NCBI RefSeq assembly: GCF_001552615.1
Contig: NZ_BCRN01000010.1
Coordinates: 124,001 to 188,000, forward strand
Reading direction: 5' to 3'
Length of the DNA: 64,000 bases
Source of the DNA: Millisia brevis NBRC 105863
GTDB taxonomy: Bacteria; Actinomycetota; Actinomycetes; Mycobacteriales; Mycobacteriaceae
Shown: in pieces, positions 9,889-18,021 of the stretch
How the letters are laid out: every line of letters begins with the position of its first letter
Numbering within the stretch: the stretch's first letter is position 1
The notes under the pieces: model-generated
The model's input: only the letters and a program-made list of their open reading frames with translations
Databases searched by the model: none
What the model was told of the DNA's origin: nothing
Program-made: the position numbers and the translations under genes

Positions 9889-11067
9889 TCAGACCCCGGC
9901 GGCCAGTTCGCGGAGCAATTCCACCGCGGCCGCTCGGCCCGCCCGATTGGCGCCGACCGTGCTGGCCGATGGGCCGTAGCCGACCAGATGCAGGCGTGGC
10001 CGTTCGGCGACCTTGGTCGCCAGCTGCCCGGTCATCGTGATCCCGCCGCCCGGACCGCGCAGCCGCAGGGGCGCCAGATGGTCGAGGGCGCTGCGGAACC
10101 CGGTCGCCCAGAGGATCACGTCGACGTCCCGCGTGGTCCCGTCCGCCCAGCGCACCCCGGTCTCGGTGATCTCGTCGAACATCGGATGCCGATCGAGGGC
10201 GCCGCGCGCGGCCGCGCCGCGCAACTCCGGGGTCCACCGCAGCCCCGTCACCGACACCACCGAGCCGGGCGGCAGACCGCGCCGCACCCGGTCCTCCACC
10301 AGAGATACCGCGGCGCGCCCCAATTCGGGGCTGAAGTCGCCCTCGACGAAGGTCACCGGTCGCCGGGTGACCCAGAGCGTCTCGGTCACCTCGGACAGCT
10401 CGGTGAGGAACTGCACCGCGGAGACCCCGCCGCCGACCACCAGAACGCGTTGTCCGGCAAACGTTTCCGCCCTGGTGTAGTCCTTGGTGTGCAGCTGGCG
10501 GCCACGGAAGCGCGCAATACCGTTGACGTAGGGGACAAATGGATGCTCCCAGGTCCCGGTCGCGTTGATCAGGCCGCGCGCGACGATCGCCCCCCGTTCC
10601 TGCCCGGCCGAGTACTCGACGCGGTAGGCACCGTGGTCGGCATCGGGTGAATCGGGCACGGAGACGGGGCAGACCACCTGGACGGTGCGTGGCCGCAGCA
10701 CGTCGAGGCCGAAGCGCTCCTCGTAGTCGGCGTAGTAGCGGGGGACCGCCTGCGCGGCGCGGACCGCGGCCGGATCCTCGCCCGGCACCAGGGAATCGGT
10801 GAACGCCAGACCCGGCAGATCGTGCACCCCGTTGACCGTCTCGAGGGTCAACGACGGCCAGCGGTACTGCCACGCCCCGCCGGGTTTCGCGTAGCGATCG
10901 AGGACCACATAGCGCGCCCCGAGCCGCTGCAGGTGATACGCGGACGACAGGCCTGCCTGCCCGGCTCCGATCACGACGATGTCGGTGTCGATCCGCGGGG
11001 GATCGGTCGCGACCGGGCTGACGTCGGTGGTCGGCGCGGCGTGGTGGCGGGTGTCGGCCGGCTGCAT
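9889..11067 (-). CDS. Flavin-containing monooxygenase-like FAD/NAD(P)-binding protein
   Basis: A 392-residue two-dinucleotide flavoprotein of the CzcO/FMO type. The FAD motif VVIGAGQAG is at residues 31-39, and the second Rossmann motif VLVVGGGVSAVQ is near 210. There is a GGAWQYRWPSL segment resembling the FMO family region, and the conserved ATG-type motif appears as ILWATGFRSALDHL near the C-terminus. It has no membrane segment or signal peptide. Such enzymes add oxygen to N, S or carbonyl groups, or act as oxidoreductases; the substrate cannot be told. It converges on the siderophore cluster and is transcribed alone. Confidence 0.88.
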   Translation of the reverse strand: MQPADTRHHAAPTTDVSPVATDPPRIDTDIVVIGAGQAGLSSAYHLQRLGARYVVLDRYAKPGGAWQYRWPSLTLETVNGVHDLPGLAFTDSLVPGEDPAAVRAAQAVPRYYADYEERFGLDVLRPRTVQVVCPVSVPDSPDADHGAYRVEYSAGQERGAIVARGLINATGTWEHPFVPYVNGIARFRGRQLHTKDYTRAETFAGQRVLVVGGGVSAVQFLTELSEVTETLWVTRRPVTFVEGDFSPELGRAAVSLVEDRVRRGLPPGSVVSVTGLRWTPELRGAAARGALDRHPMFDEITETGVRWADGTTRDVDVILWATGFRSALDHLAPLRLRGPGGGITMTGQLATKVAERPRLHLVGYGPSASTVGANRAGRAAAVELLRELAAGV

Positions 11068-11169
11068 GGGTCGAGTAGATCATCCGCGTACCGTGGACGC
11101 GTCGAGGCGGCCCGCCCCGACGAAGTGATCGATGTCGGCACGTACCGACCAGCGGAAAGGGTTCGACCA

Positions 11170-11361
11170 ATGGGATTTGCGGACAACCTCAAGGGCGCCG
11201 TCGACAAGGGGCTCGAGTACGCCAAGGACAACGCCGACAAGGTGGACGGTCTGGTCGACAAGGCCGGCGACGCGATCGACGAGAAGACCGGCAACAAGTT
11301 CTCCAGCCAGGTCGACCAGGCGCAGGATGCGGCCAAGAAGACCTACCACGCCGGCGAATAA
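11170..11361 (+). CDS. Rv0909-like small helical protein (MT0933-type antitoxin family), copy 1
   Basis: A 63-residue charged helical protein with the family pattern KDNADKVDGLVDKAGDAIDEKTGNK. The family is annotated from Rv0909, an antitoxin paired with a polyketide-cyclase-like toxin (Rv0910). No such toxin gene lies beside it here, so an antitoxin role is not supported by context. A second copy with the same core is at 13587. The ATG at 11170 is preceded by GAAAGG; a TACCGT -10-like hexamer lies near 11089. It may equally be a stress-abundance protein like CsbD. Confidence 0.75.
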   Translation: MGFADNLKGAVDKGLEYAKDNADKVDGLVDKAGDAIDEKTGNKFSSQVDQAQDAAKKTYHAGE

Positions 11362-11378
11362 CCACCGCCGTGCCGCGG

Positions 11379-11413
11379 CGCCCGCCCGGGTCGGTCGACC
11401 GGCCCGGCGGGCG
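11379..11413 (+). terminator. Hairpin terminator after Rv0909-like copy 1
   Basis: An 8-base-pair stem (11379-11386 with 11406-11413) extended by a further GGG/CCC pairing lies 18 bases past the stop codon. Confidence 0.6.
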
Positions 11414-11533
11414 GTCGCGAAGCCGGCGGGGCGACCCCGAGGGTATCCGGGACGGCCTTTCCGAGGTATCGAAGATCACATCGGCACGGCGGGCGGCCGC
11501 AACCGCCGCCCCGGCCGGTAGATTTCCGGAACT

Positions 11534-12268
11534 GTGACGGTCGAGTACAGCCGCGACGGTGATATCGCGAGCATCGAATTGCAGCGTCCGGACAAGCGCA
11601 ACGCGTTGAACACCGAGATGTGTCGGCAGATCCTCGACGGCATCGAACGAGCGCCCGAGGACGGTGTCCGGGTGGTGGTCATCTCGGGCGTCGGCTCGGT
11701 CTTTTGCGCCGGCGCCGATCTGGGCGGCGACCGCTTCGCCGCCGACTTCATTCCCACCCATACGCGGATGCTGCGTGCGATCTGCGCCGCCCCGATCCCG
11801 GTGATCGCCGCCCTCGGCGGTCCGGCGATCGGCGGGGGATGCCAGCTCGCCCTCGCCGCGGATCTGCGGATCGTGGTGCCCGAGGCCTACTTCGAGGTTC
11901 CGTCGACCAAGATCGGAATTCCGGTCGATCCGTGGACCATGCGCCGCGCGGCGGCCCTCGGCGGCGGCGGTATCGCCCGCGGGCTGCTGCTGGGCGGTCA
12001 GCGGATCACCGGCGAGCAGGCCTTCGCCTGCGGTCTGGCCAACCGGCTGGGCGATCCGGCCGAGGGGAAACTGTGGGCGCAGTCGGTCGCCGAGCGGGCC
12101 CCGCTCGCCCTCCGGCACGCCAAGGCGGTCCTCAACGACGACGCCAGCGATCGCGAGCCGACCGATCGGCTGCGCGAGCTCGCCGATGCCGCCTGGGCCA
12201 GCGAGGACCTGCGCGAGGGCTATCAGGCGTTCCGTGAGAAGCGCGTCCCGCGGTTTCGTGGGGTCTGA
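11534..12268 (+). CDS. Enoyl-CoA hydratase/isomerase family protein
   Basis: Crotonase-fold enzyme, predicted to hydrate or isomerise acyl-CoA thioesters. The 244 residues contain RPDKRNALNTEM, the first oxyanion-hole region FCAGADLGGD near residue 60 and GGPAIGGGCQLALAADLRI near 100, all typical of the superfamily. The usual catalytic Glu pair is not obvious: the second region reads YFEVPSTKIGIPVDPWT, so the reaction is uncertain and non-hydratase chemistry is possible. It starts at GTG 11534. It lies between two Rv0909-like genes and is probably transcribed alone. Confidence 0.88.
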   Translation: MTVEYSRDGDIASIELQRPDKRNALNTEMCRQILDGIERAPEDGVRVVVISGVGSVFCAGADLGGDRFAADFIPTHTRMLRAICAAPIPVIAALGGPAIGGGCQLALAADLRIVVPEAYFEVPSTKIGIPVDPWTMRRAAALGGGGIARGLLLGGQRITGEQAFACGLANRLGDPAEGKLWAQSVAERAPLALRHAKAVLNDDASDREPTDRLRELADAAWASEDLREGYQAFREKRVPRFRGV

Positions 12269-12360
12269 AACGGTGTCGCAGCCGATCGCCCCTGCTCCGG
12301 CCGCCGCCCGACACTCGATCCCAGCGGCCGGCGGTGCCGGGCCCGCGGGCCCCCGACCCG

Positions 12361-12366
12361 TACCGT
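12361..12366 (+). promoter_or_regulatory. -10-like hexamer, leaderless start of metallo-hydrolase
   Basis: TACCGT (TANNNT type) ends 7 bases before the GTG start at 12374, and no ribosome binding site is visible. Confidence 0.5.
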
Positions 12367-12373
12367 TGTCGAG

Positions 12374-13501
12374 GTGAACGCATGGAAGGTAGTGCCCGCG
12401 GCTGTGGCGGCCGCGAGCGTCGGGGTCGCGACCGCCCGATCGGCCGCCGGTCTGCCCAAGCAACTCGGCGCGCACCCGGACGCGATCGGTAACTACGCCT
12501 CGAAGTCCGCCGCCTGGCGGGACGGGAAGTTCCACAACGTCGAGCCCGCGGGCCAGGTCGATCCGACCGAGCAGATGTCGACATTGCGCGACATGCTGTC
12601 GGGTCGCGCCGGTCGCAAACCGGCCAAGCCGATCCCCGTCGAGGTGCCCCGTTTCCCCGAGCAGGTCGACGACCTCGGCGTCACCTGGTTCGGCCATGCG
12701 ACCGCGCTGATCGAGATCGACGGTATGCGGGTGCTGGTCGACCCGGTCTGGGGTAAGCGCGTATCCCCCTCGCCGACGATCGGCCCGTCCCGGCTGCACC
12801 CGGTGCCGCTGGTACTCAGCGCGCTGCCGCCGCTGGACGCGATCGTGCTCTCCCACGACCATTACGACCACCTCGATATGGCGACCGTCGTCGAGCTCGC
12901 GCAGGTACAGGAAGCGCCGTTCGTGGTGCCCCTGGGTGTCGGGGCCCATCTGCGCAGCTGGGGGATCGCCGGCGACCGGATCACCGAACTGGACTGGGGC
13001 GAGACCCACGCGATCGGCGAGCTGAGCTTCGGCTGTTGTCGGGCCCGGCACTTCTCCGGGCGCGGGCTGCGCCGCGACACCACCCTGTGGGCGTCCTGGG
13101 CGCTGATCGGGCCGCGCCACCGCGTCTACTTCGGCGGTGACAGCGGCTACTCGACCGGCTTTTCCGAGATCGGCACCCAGTACGGACCGTTCGACCTCGC
13201 GCTGATTCCGATCGGGGCCTACGACAAGCGTTGGCGCGATATCCACCTCGACCCGGAGGAGGCGATCCTCGCCTTCGTCGACGTCCAGTCGGGGCGGTCG
13301 AAGTACGGGGTGATGCTCCCGATCCACTGGGCGACCTTCGTGCTCGCCCCGCACGGCTGGGACGACCCGATCGAGCGCGCGGTCGCTGCCGCGGAGCGCG
13401 CCGGGGTCAACCTGTGGACGCCGCCGCCGGGCCGTCGGCTCACCGCCGACACCGCCCGCGAGCAGACCACTGCGCGCTGGTGGAGCGCCGTCGCGCAGTG
13501 A
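12374..13501 (+). CDS. MBL-fold metallo-hydrolase, NAPE-PLD/UlaG-like
   Basis: A 375-residue metallo-beta-lactamase-fold hydrolase. After a short hydrophobic N-terminus (VPAAVAAASVGVA) the domain begins with VTWFGHATALIEIDG. It has the zinc-binding HDHYDH motif at residues 161-166, a further His in RHFSGRG near 230, GGDSGY with a metal-bridging Asp near 255, and a late PIHWATF His. The layout resembles N-acylphosphatidylethanolamine phospholipase D and RomA-like proteins, which act on lipids. The actual substrate is unknown. It starts at a GTG without Shine-Dalgarno sequence but with a close -10 hexamer, suggesting a leaderless message. Confidence 0.88.
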   Translation: MNAWKVVPAAVAAASVGVATARSAAGLPKQLGAHPDAIGNYASKSAAWRDGKFHNVEPAGQVDPTEQMSTLRDMLSGRAGRKPAKPIPVEVPRFPEQVDDLGVTWFGHATALIEIDGMRVLVDPVWGKRVSPSPTIGPSRLHPVPLVLSALPPLDAIVLSHDHYDHLDMATVVELAQVQEAPFVVPLGVGAHLRSWGIAGDRITELDWGETHAIGELSFGCCRARHFSGRGLRRDTTLWASWALIGPRHRVYFGGDSGYSTGFSEIGTQYGPFDLALIPIGAYDKRWRDIHLDPEEAILAFVDVQSGRSKYGVMLPIHWATFVLAPHGWDDPIERAVAAAERAGVNLWTPPPGRRLTADTAREQTTARWWSAVAQ

Positions 13502-13586
13502 GCGCGCACCGGCGCGGACCAGCGTCGATCGGTAGGGTTGAAGGCTCCGGGGAGTTCCCGCGAGGGGGCACGAGAGGAGTCGCTCC

Positions 13587-13787
13587 ATGGGTCTGATCGA
13601 CAGGATCAAGAACGTGGTGCTCAACCTGATCGGCTCGGGGCGTCAGTACGCCTCGAAGAACGCCGACACGATCGACGGCTACGTCGACAAGGTCGGCGAC
13701 GCGGTCGACAAGGGCACCGGCAACAAGTACACCGAGCAGATCACCAAGGCGCGCAACGCGACCAAGAAGGCCATCCGGGAGGAGTAA
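13587..13787 (+). CDS. Rv0909-like small helical protein (MT0933-type antitoxin family), copy 2
   Basis: A 66-residue paralogue of the protein at 11170, with the same core (KNADTIDGYVDKVGDAVDKGTGNK) but a more hydrophobic start (MGLIDRIKNVVLNLIGSG). The ATG at 13587 is preceded by GAGAGGAG at good spacing, and a TAGGGT -10-like hexamer lies upstream near 13532. The following lipase gene begins 8 bases after its stop, so the two may be co-transcribed. No toxin partner is adjacent. The function is unknown. Confidence 0.78.
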   Translation: MGLIDRIKNVVLNLIGSGRQYASKNADTIDGYVDKVGDAVDKGTGNKYTEQITKARNATKKAIREE

Positions 13788-13795
13788 TTCGCGGG

Positions 13796-15079
13796 GTGGG
13801 GGGTGCGCGAGCGGTACTGCTCGCCGCAGTACTGCTCGTCTCGGGCTGCGCGGCGGGGCAGAGCACGCCGTCCGAGTCCGAGTCGGCGACGGCGTCGGCC
13901 GGGCGGCCGTCCGACGACGTGATCATCGCGCAGCCGCCGGGCACCCTGCTCGGCGCCGAACAACTCGCGTCGGTGGACCCGGCCCTGCGCGAACGCGGCG
14001 CCACCGTCCAGCGCATCCGCTACGTGGCCTCGTCGGTTGACTCCACCTCCGACGACGCGTCCGCCGACTCCGGTTCCGGGGGCACCGCCGGCGACGCGAC
14101 CGACGCCACCGGGGTGGAGGTCACCGGGGTCGTCGTCGTTCCGGCCGGACCGGCACCGGCCGGCGGATGGCCGATCGTCGCGGTCGGACACGGAACCACC
14201 GGCCTCGCCGACGAATGCGCCCCCTCGCTCTATCCGAACCTGCTCGGCACGATCACCCCGGTCACCGCGGCGCTCGATATGGGCGCGGTGGTCGTCGCCA
14301 CCGACTATCGCGGCCTGGGTACCCCCGCCGCACATCCCTATCTCGACGCCCGGGCGTCGGCCCGCGACCTGATCGACTCGGTCCGCGCGACCCGAGCCCT
14401 CGTCCCCGATACCGCCCCGCGCTGGGCCGGTCTGGGCATCTCCCAGGGCGGGCAGGCGGTCTGGGCGGCGGCCGAACTCGCCGACGACCTCGCGCCCGAC
14501 CTCGACTTCGTCGGCGGCGCCGCGCTCTCCCCGGTGGCCGACCTGACCGGATGGTTCGACCCGTCCGGTGGCCTCGCCCTGACCGGGCCGCAGCGGTCGC
14601 TCTACCCCTTGGTGGTCACCGGGGCCGCGGTCGACGACCCCGAGATCGACCCGGCCGCCTTCCTACCCGATCTGCCGCCGGAGACGCTGGCCGGCCTGAC
14701 CGGTTGTGCGGGTGCGATGTCGCTGGACAAGTTCGCCGCCTTCGCACAATTCGCCGACGCCGACATCACCCCGCGCACCCCGGAGGCGGCCGACGCGCTG
14801 CGCCGTTGGCTGGCCGCCGGCGCCCTCCCGCTGCGGCCCGCGGGCGGGCCGCTGCTGGTCATCGTGGCCGGTCGCGACGATCTGATCACCCCGGAGTCGA
14901 CGATCGGTGCCGTGCGTCGCGCCTGCGCGCAGGGGTCGCCGCTGAGCTTTTTGCTGCGCCCGGACGACCCGCACGCGGACGCCGCGGCGGTCACCGACGC
15001 GGTCGCCTGGTTGACGCCGGCGCTGGCCGGCCTCGGCCCGGGTGCCGTCGGCGTCGATTGCTCCGGCGTTCCTGCCTGA
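13796..15079 (+). CDS. Secreted LIP-family lipase (lipoprotein)
   Basis: An extracytoplasmic serine hydrolase of the secretory lipase (LIP) family, predicted to cleave triacylglycerols or other esters. Taken from GTG 13796, the 427-residue product begins with a lipoprotein signal (LLVSGC). It then has a Ser/Ala-rich linker, the family segments DYRGLGTP and HPYLDA, the nucleophile motif GISQGG (Ser about 216) and a late DDLITPE and Asp-Pro-His segment. The GGGAGGAG at 13777 serves as ribosome binding site inside the end of the preceding small gene, which supports this start over an upstream one. It fits a lipid-degrading lifestyle. Confidence 0.85.
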   Translation: MGGARAVLLAAVLLVSGCAAGQSTPSESESATASAGRPSDDVIIAQPPGTLLGAEQLASVDPALRERGATVQRIRYVASSVDSTSDDASADSGSGGTAGDATDATGVEVTGVVVVPAGPAPAGGWPIVAVGHGTTGLADECAPSLYPNLLGTITPVTAALDMGAVVVATDYRGLGTPAAHPYLDARASARDLIDSVRATRALVPDTAPRWAGLGISQGGQAVWAAAELADDLAPDLDFVGGAALSPVADLTGWFDPSGGLALTGPQRSLYPLVVTGAAVDDPEIDPAAFLPDLPPETLAGLTGCAGAMSLDKFAAFAQFADADITPRTPEAADALRRWLAAGALPLRPAGGPLLVIVAGRDDLITPESTIGAVRRACAQGSPLSFLLRPDDPHADAAAVTDAVAWLTPALAGLGPGAVGVDCSGVPA

Positions 15080-15203
15080 TCGGGTAGTTCGGTCACGCCG
15101 GCAAGGTGCTTGACTATGGATGATATGCGTCACATTGGGCGACGCCTGCGATCGGAGTCATGTGGATCCGGCCGTCGCAATCGATAGTCAGGAGGCTGAG
15201 GCG

Positions 15204-15584
15204 ATGGCCGACACTTCACGGCCCGGGGCTGAATCCGTCGCTCACGGGCCGGACGAACCCACCACCCGGGTATCCGGTCAACAATTTCTGGAAATGAGCA
15301 CGGACCCGGAGTTTCTCGCGCTGCGCAAGAAGCTGTTCGGGTTCCTGCTGCCGATGTCGGTTGCGTTCCTGAGCTGGTATCTGCTGTACGTGCTTCTGGG
15401 TGTGTTCGCCCACGACTTCATGTCCACGCCGGTTCTCGGCAACATCAACCTCGGCCTGATCCTCGGTCTTCTGCAGTTCGTGACGACCTTCCTGATCACC
15501 GGGATCTACGTGAAATTTGCCGGCGGCACCATCGACCCGATGGCAGCCAAGGTTCGGGATCGACTCGAAAGTGAGGCGAAGTGA
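15204..15584 (+). CDS. DUF485 membrane protein, acetate symporter partner
   Basis: A 126-residue small membrane protein with a polar N-terminus and two transmembrane helices (LFGFLLPMSVAFLSWYLLYV.. and LGLILGLLQFVTTFLITGIY..). It matches DUF485, which is encoded beside ActP/MctC solute:sodium symporters. The ATG at 15204 follows AGGAGG at ideal spacing; an in-frame extension to 15120 is not needed. Its stop codon overlaps the symporter GTG by 4 bases, so the two are translationally coupled. The biochemical role of DUF485 is not established; it may stabilise or modulate the transporter. Confidence 0.92.
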   Translation: MADTSRPGAESVAHGPDEPTTRVSGQQFLEMSTDPEFLALRKKLFGFLLPMSVAFLSWYLLYVLLGVFAHDFMSTPVLGNINLGLILGLLQFVTTFLITGIYVKFAGGTIDPMAAKVRDRLESEAK

Positions 15585-17218
15585 GTCAACCGACAGTGCT
15601 CGCGGCCGAGGCGGTAGGCAATACCGCGGCCAACTTCGCGATCTTCGGGATCTTCGTCCTGGTGACGATGATCATCGTCATCCGGGTCGGTCGGAACAAC
15701 TCGACCAGCGCGGACTTCTTCACCGGTGGTCGGTCCTTCTCCGGCACCCAGAACGGCGTCGCGATCGCCGGTGACTACCTCTCGGCGGCGAGCTTCCTCG
15801 GCATCGCCGGCGCGATCGCCATCTACGGCTACGACGGCTTCCTCTATTCGATCGGCTTCCTGGTCGCGTGGTTGGTGGCGCTGCTGCTGGTGGCCGAGAT
15901 GCTGCGCAATACCGGCAAGTTCACGATGGCCGACGTGCTGAGCTTCCGCCTGAAGGAGCGCCCGGTGCGCACCGCCGCGGCGACCTCGACGCTGACGGTG
16001 TCGTTGTTCTACCTGCTCGCCCAGATGGCCGGCGCCGGCGGTCTGGTCGCGCTGCTGCTCAACATCACCGACCGCACCGGGCAGTCGATCGTGATCGCCG
16101 TCGTCGGCGCGGTCATGATTCTCTACGTCCTGATCGGCGGCATGAAGGGCACCACCTGGGTGCAGATCATCAAGGCGGTGCTGCTGATCAGCGGCGCCGG
16201 CCTGATGACGATCATGGTGCTGGCGAAGTTCAGCTTCAACCCGTCGGAACTGCTCGGCAGTGCCCAGGCCTTCGTGTCGTCGTCGGCCGATCCGACGGTG
16301 GCCGATCGCAACGTCCTGGCTCCCGGCGCACAATACGGTGGGTCGCTGACCAGCCAGATCAACCTGATCTCGCTCGGCTTGGCCTTGGTGCTCGGTACCG
16401 CCGGTCTGCCGCACGTGCTGATGCGCTTCTACACGGTGCCCACCGCCAAGGAGGCGCGGCGCTCGGTGGTCTGGGCGATCGGCCTGATCGGTGCGTTCTA
16501 CCTGTTCACCCTGATCCTGGGCTACGGTGCGGCGGCGATCGTCGGACCGGACCGCATCCTGGCCGCCGCCGGCGGACAGAACTCGGCGGCACCGTTGTTG
16601 GCGTACGAGCTCGGCGGCGTCTTCCTGCTCGGCATCATCTCCGCGGTCGCCTTCGCGACGATCCTCGCGGTGGTGGCCGGTCTGACGATCACCGCCTCGG
16701 CGTCGTTCGCCCACGACATCTACGGCAGCGTGATCAAGCGCGGCAACTACAAGGACGAGGAGCAGGTGCGGGTCTCCCGGATCACCGCGGTGGTGATCGG
16801 TATCGGCGGCATCATCCTGGGCATCCTGGCCAACGGGCAGAACATCGCCTTCCTGGTCGCTCTGGCCTTCGCGATCGCGGCGGCGGCCAACCTGCCGACC
16901 ATCCTGTACTCGCTGTTCTGGAAGCGCTTCAACACTCGCGGCGCCCTCTGGAGCATGTACGGCGGCCTGGTCTCGACGATCGTGCTGATCATCTTCTCGC
17001 CGGCGGTTACCGGTTCGCCGACCTCGATGGTGCCGGGCGTCGACATCGCCTGGTTCCCGTTGACCAACCCCGGAATCGTGTCGATCCCGTTGGCCTTCCT
17101 GCTCGGCATCGTCGGCACCCTGTCGACGCCGTCGGACAAGGGCGACCCGGTGATCAACGCGGAGATGGAGGTGCGCGCCCTCACCGGCGTCGGCGCCGAA
17201 AAGGCCGTCGTCCACTAG
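15581..17218 (+). CDS. actP: Cation:monocarboxylate (acetate/propionate/pyruvate) symporter
   Basis: A sodium:solute symporter family protein of the ActP/MctC branch that takes up acetate, propionate or pyruvate with a cation. The 545-residue protein has about 13 hydrophobic segments. Family motifs include ADFFTGGRSFSGTQNGVAIAGDYLSAASFLGIAG near residue 50, LMRFYTVPTAKEARRS near 280, and SFAHDIYGSVIKRG near 385. It starts at a GTG overlapping the DUF485 stop. Together with the nearby acyl-CoA synthetase it would support growth on short-chain acids. A very stable hairpin terminator follows. Confidence 0.93.
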   Translation: MSQPTVLAAEAVGNTAANFAIFGIFVLVTMIIVIRVGRNNSTSADFFTGGRSFSGTQNGVAIAGDYLSAASFLGIAGAIAIYGYDGFLYSIGFLVAWLVALLLVAEMLRNTGKFTMADVLSFRLKERPVRTAAATSTLTVSLFYLLAQMAGAGGLVALLLNITDRTGQSIVIAVVGAVMILYVLIGGMKGTTWVQIIKAVLLISGAGLMTIMVLAKFSFNPSELLGSAQAFVSSSADPTVADRNVLAPGAQYGGSLTSQINLISLGLALVLGTAGLPHVLMRFYTVPTAKEARRSVVWAIGLIGAFYLFTLILGYGAAAIVGPDRILAAAGGQNSAAPLLAYELGGVFLLGIISAVAFATILAVVAGLTITASASFAHDIYGSVIKRGNYKDEEQVRVSRITAVVIGIGGIILGILANGQNIAFLVALAFAIAAAANLPTILYSLFWKRFNTRGALWSMYGGLVSTIVLIIFSPAVTGSPTSMVPGVDIAWFPLTNPGIVSIPLAFLLGIVGTLSTPSDKGDPVINAEMEVRALTGVGAEKAVVH

Positions 17219-17231
17219 TGCCACCACGATT

Positions 17232-17270
17232 CGGTCCCCGAAGCCGCGCAGGCCGCGGCTTCGGGGACCG
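17232..17270. terminator. Bidirectional terminator between symporter and ECF genes
   Basis: A perfect 17-base-pair stem (17232-17248 with 17254-17270) with loop CAGGC fills the gap between two convergent transcripts. Confidence 0.85.
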
Positions 17271-17283
17271 ACGTATGTGCGGG

Positions 17284-18021
17284 TCAGATCAGATGGGCCA
17301 GACCGATGCCGAGGGCGCACATCGCGACGACCACGCCGAGGGCGATCGCGTCGGCGCGGCGGAAGCGCACCTTGCGGCCGGTCAGGGTTCCGGTGCCACC
17401 GCGGGCGGCGATCGCGTCGCCCATCTGCGCGCCGCGGGTGATCACCACCGCCATCACCGCGCTGACCGGGTCGACCGCCCGATCCCCGGCCGCGGTGGTC
17501 GCGCGGATCTTCGGACGAAGGCGGTGGGCCGCCCACAGGGTGCGTACCTCGTCGATCACCGTCGGCAGCACCCGCAGGCACAGCGCGGTGGCGACCGCCC
17601 ATTCGTCGACCGGCAGCCGCAGTTTGCGCAGCGGCGCCATCAGGGTCGCGACCGCCGGGGCGATATCCGCCGCCGGTGTGGTCCAGGTGACCAGGAACGA
17701 CGCCCAGAGCAGGACCACGCCGATCAGGGTCGTGCGCAGATAGGCCTCGATGCCGGTCATCCCGGCGACCGCGTTGATCAGGCCGCCGTAGGCGAACAGC
17801 AGCCAGATCCACCAGGGTGGCCGCGGGAAGGCGCGCGGTCCGATGCGGGCGATCGCCGAGGCGGCCACCAGCAGCACCACCAGCGCGCCGAGGACCGGCC
17901 ACATCGGCTGCGCCATCGTGGTGATGCCCATGATCAACACGGCGAGCAGCTTCGTGCCCGCCCACAGTCGATGGACCGGGGTGGTGCCGGGGATCTGCCG
18001 CAGCAGCGTTCCGGTGCTCAT
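17284..18021 (-). CDS. ECF transporter transmembrane (T) component, Rv2325c-like
   Basis: The scaffold membrane subunit of an energy-coupling-factor importer. The 245-residue protein has about five hydrophobic segments and the CbiQ/EcfT coupling helices (AGTKLLAVLIMG near residue 20; ALCLRVLPTVIDEVRTLWAAHRLRPK near 155; AVVITRGAQMGDAIAARG near 200) that contact the ATPases. The ATG at 18021 overlaps the end of the upstream fused ATPase gene by 4 bases, so the two are coupled. No separate vitamin-specific S gene is next to it, so the substrate is unknown. The pair corresponds to Rv2325c-Rv2326c of M. tuberculosis. Confidence 0.9.
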   Translation of the reverse strand: MSTGTLLRQIPGTTPVHRLWAGTKLLAVLIMGITTMAQPMWPVLGALVVLLVAASAIARIGPRAFPRPPWWIWLLFAYGGLINAVAGMTGIEAYLRTTLIGVVLLWASFLVTWTTPAADIAPAVATLMAPLRKLRLPVDEWAVATALCLRVLPTVIDEVRTLWAAHRLRPKIRATTAAGDRAVDPVSAVMAVVITRGAQMGDAIAARGGTGTLTGRKVRFRRADAIALGVVVAMCALGIGLAHLI

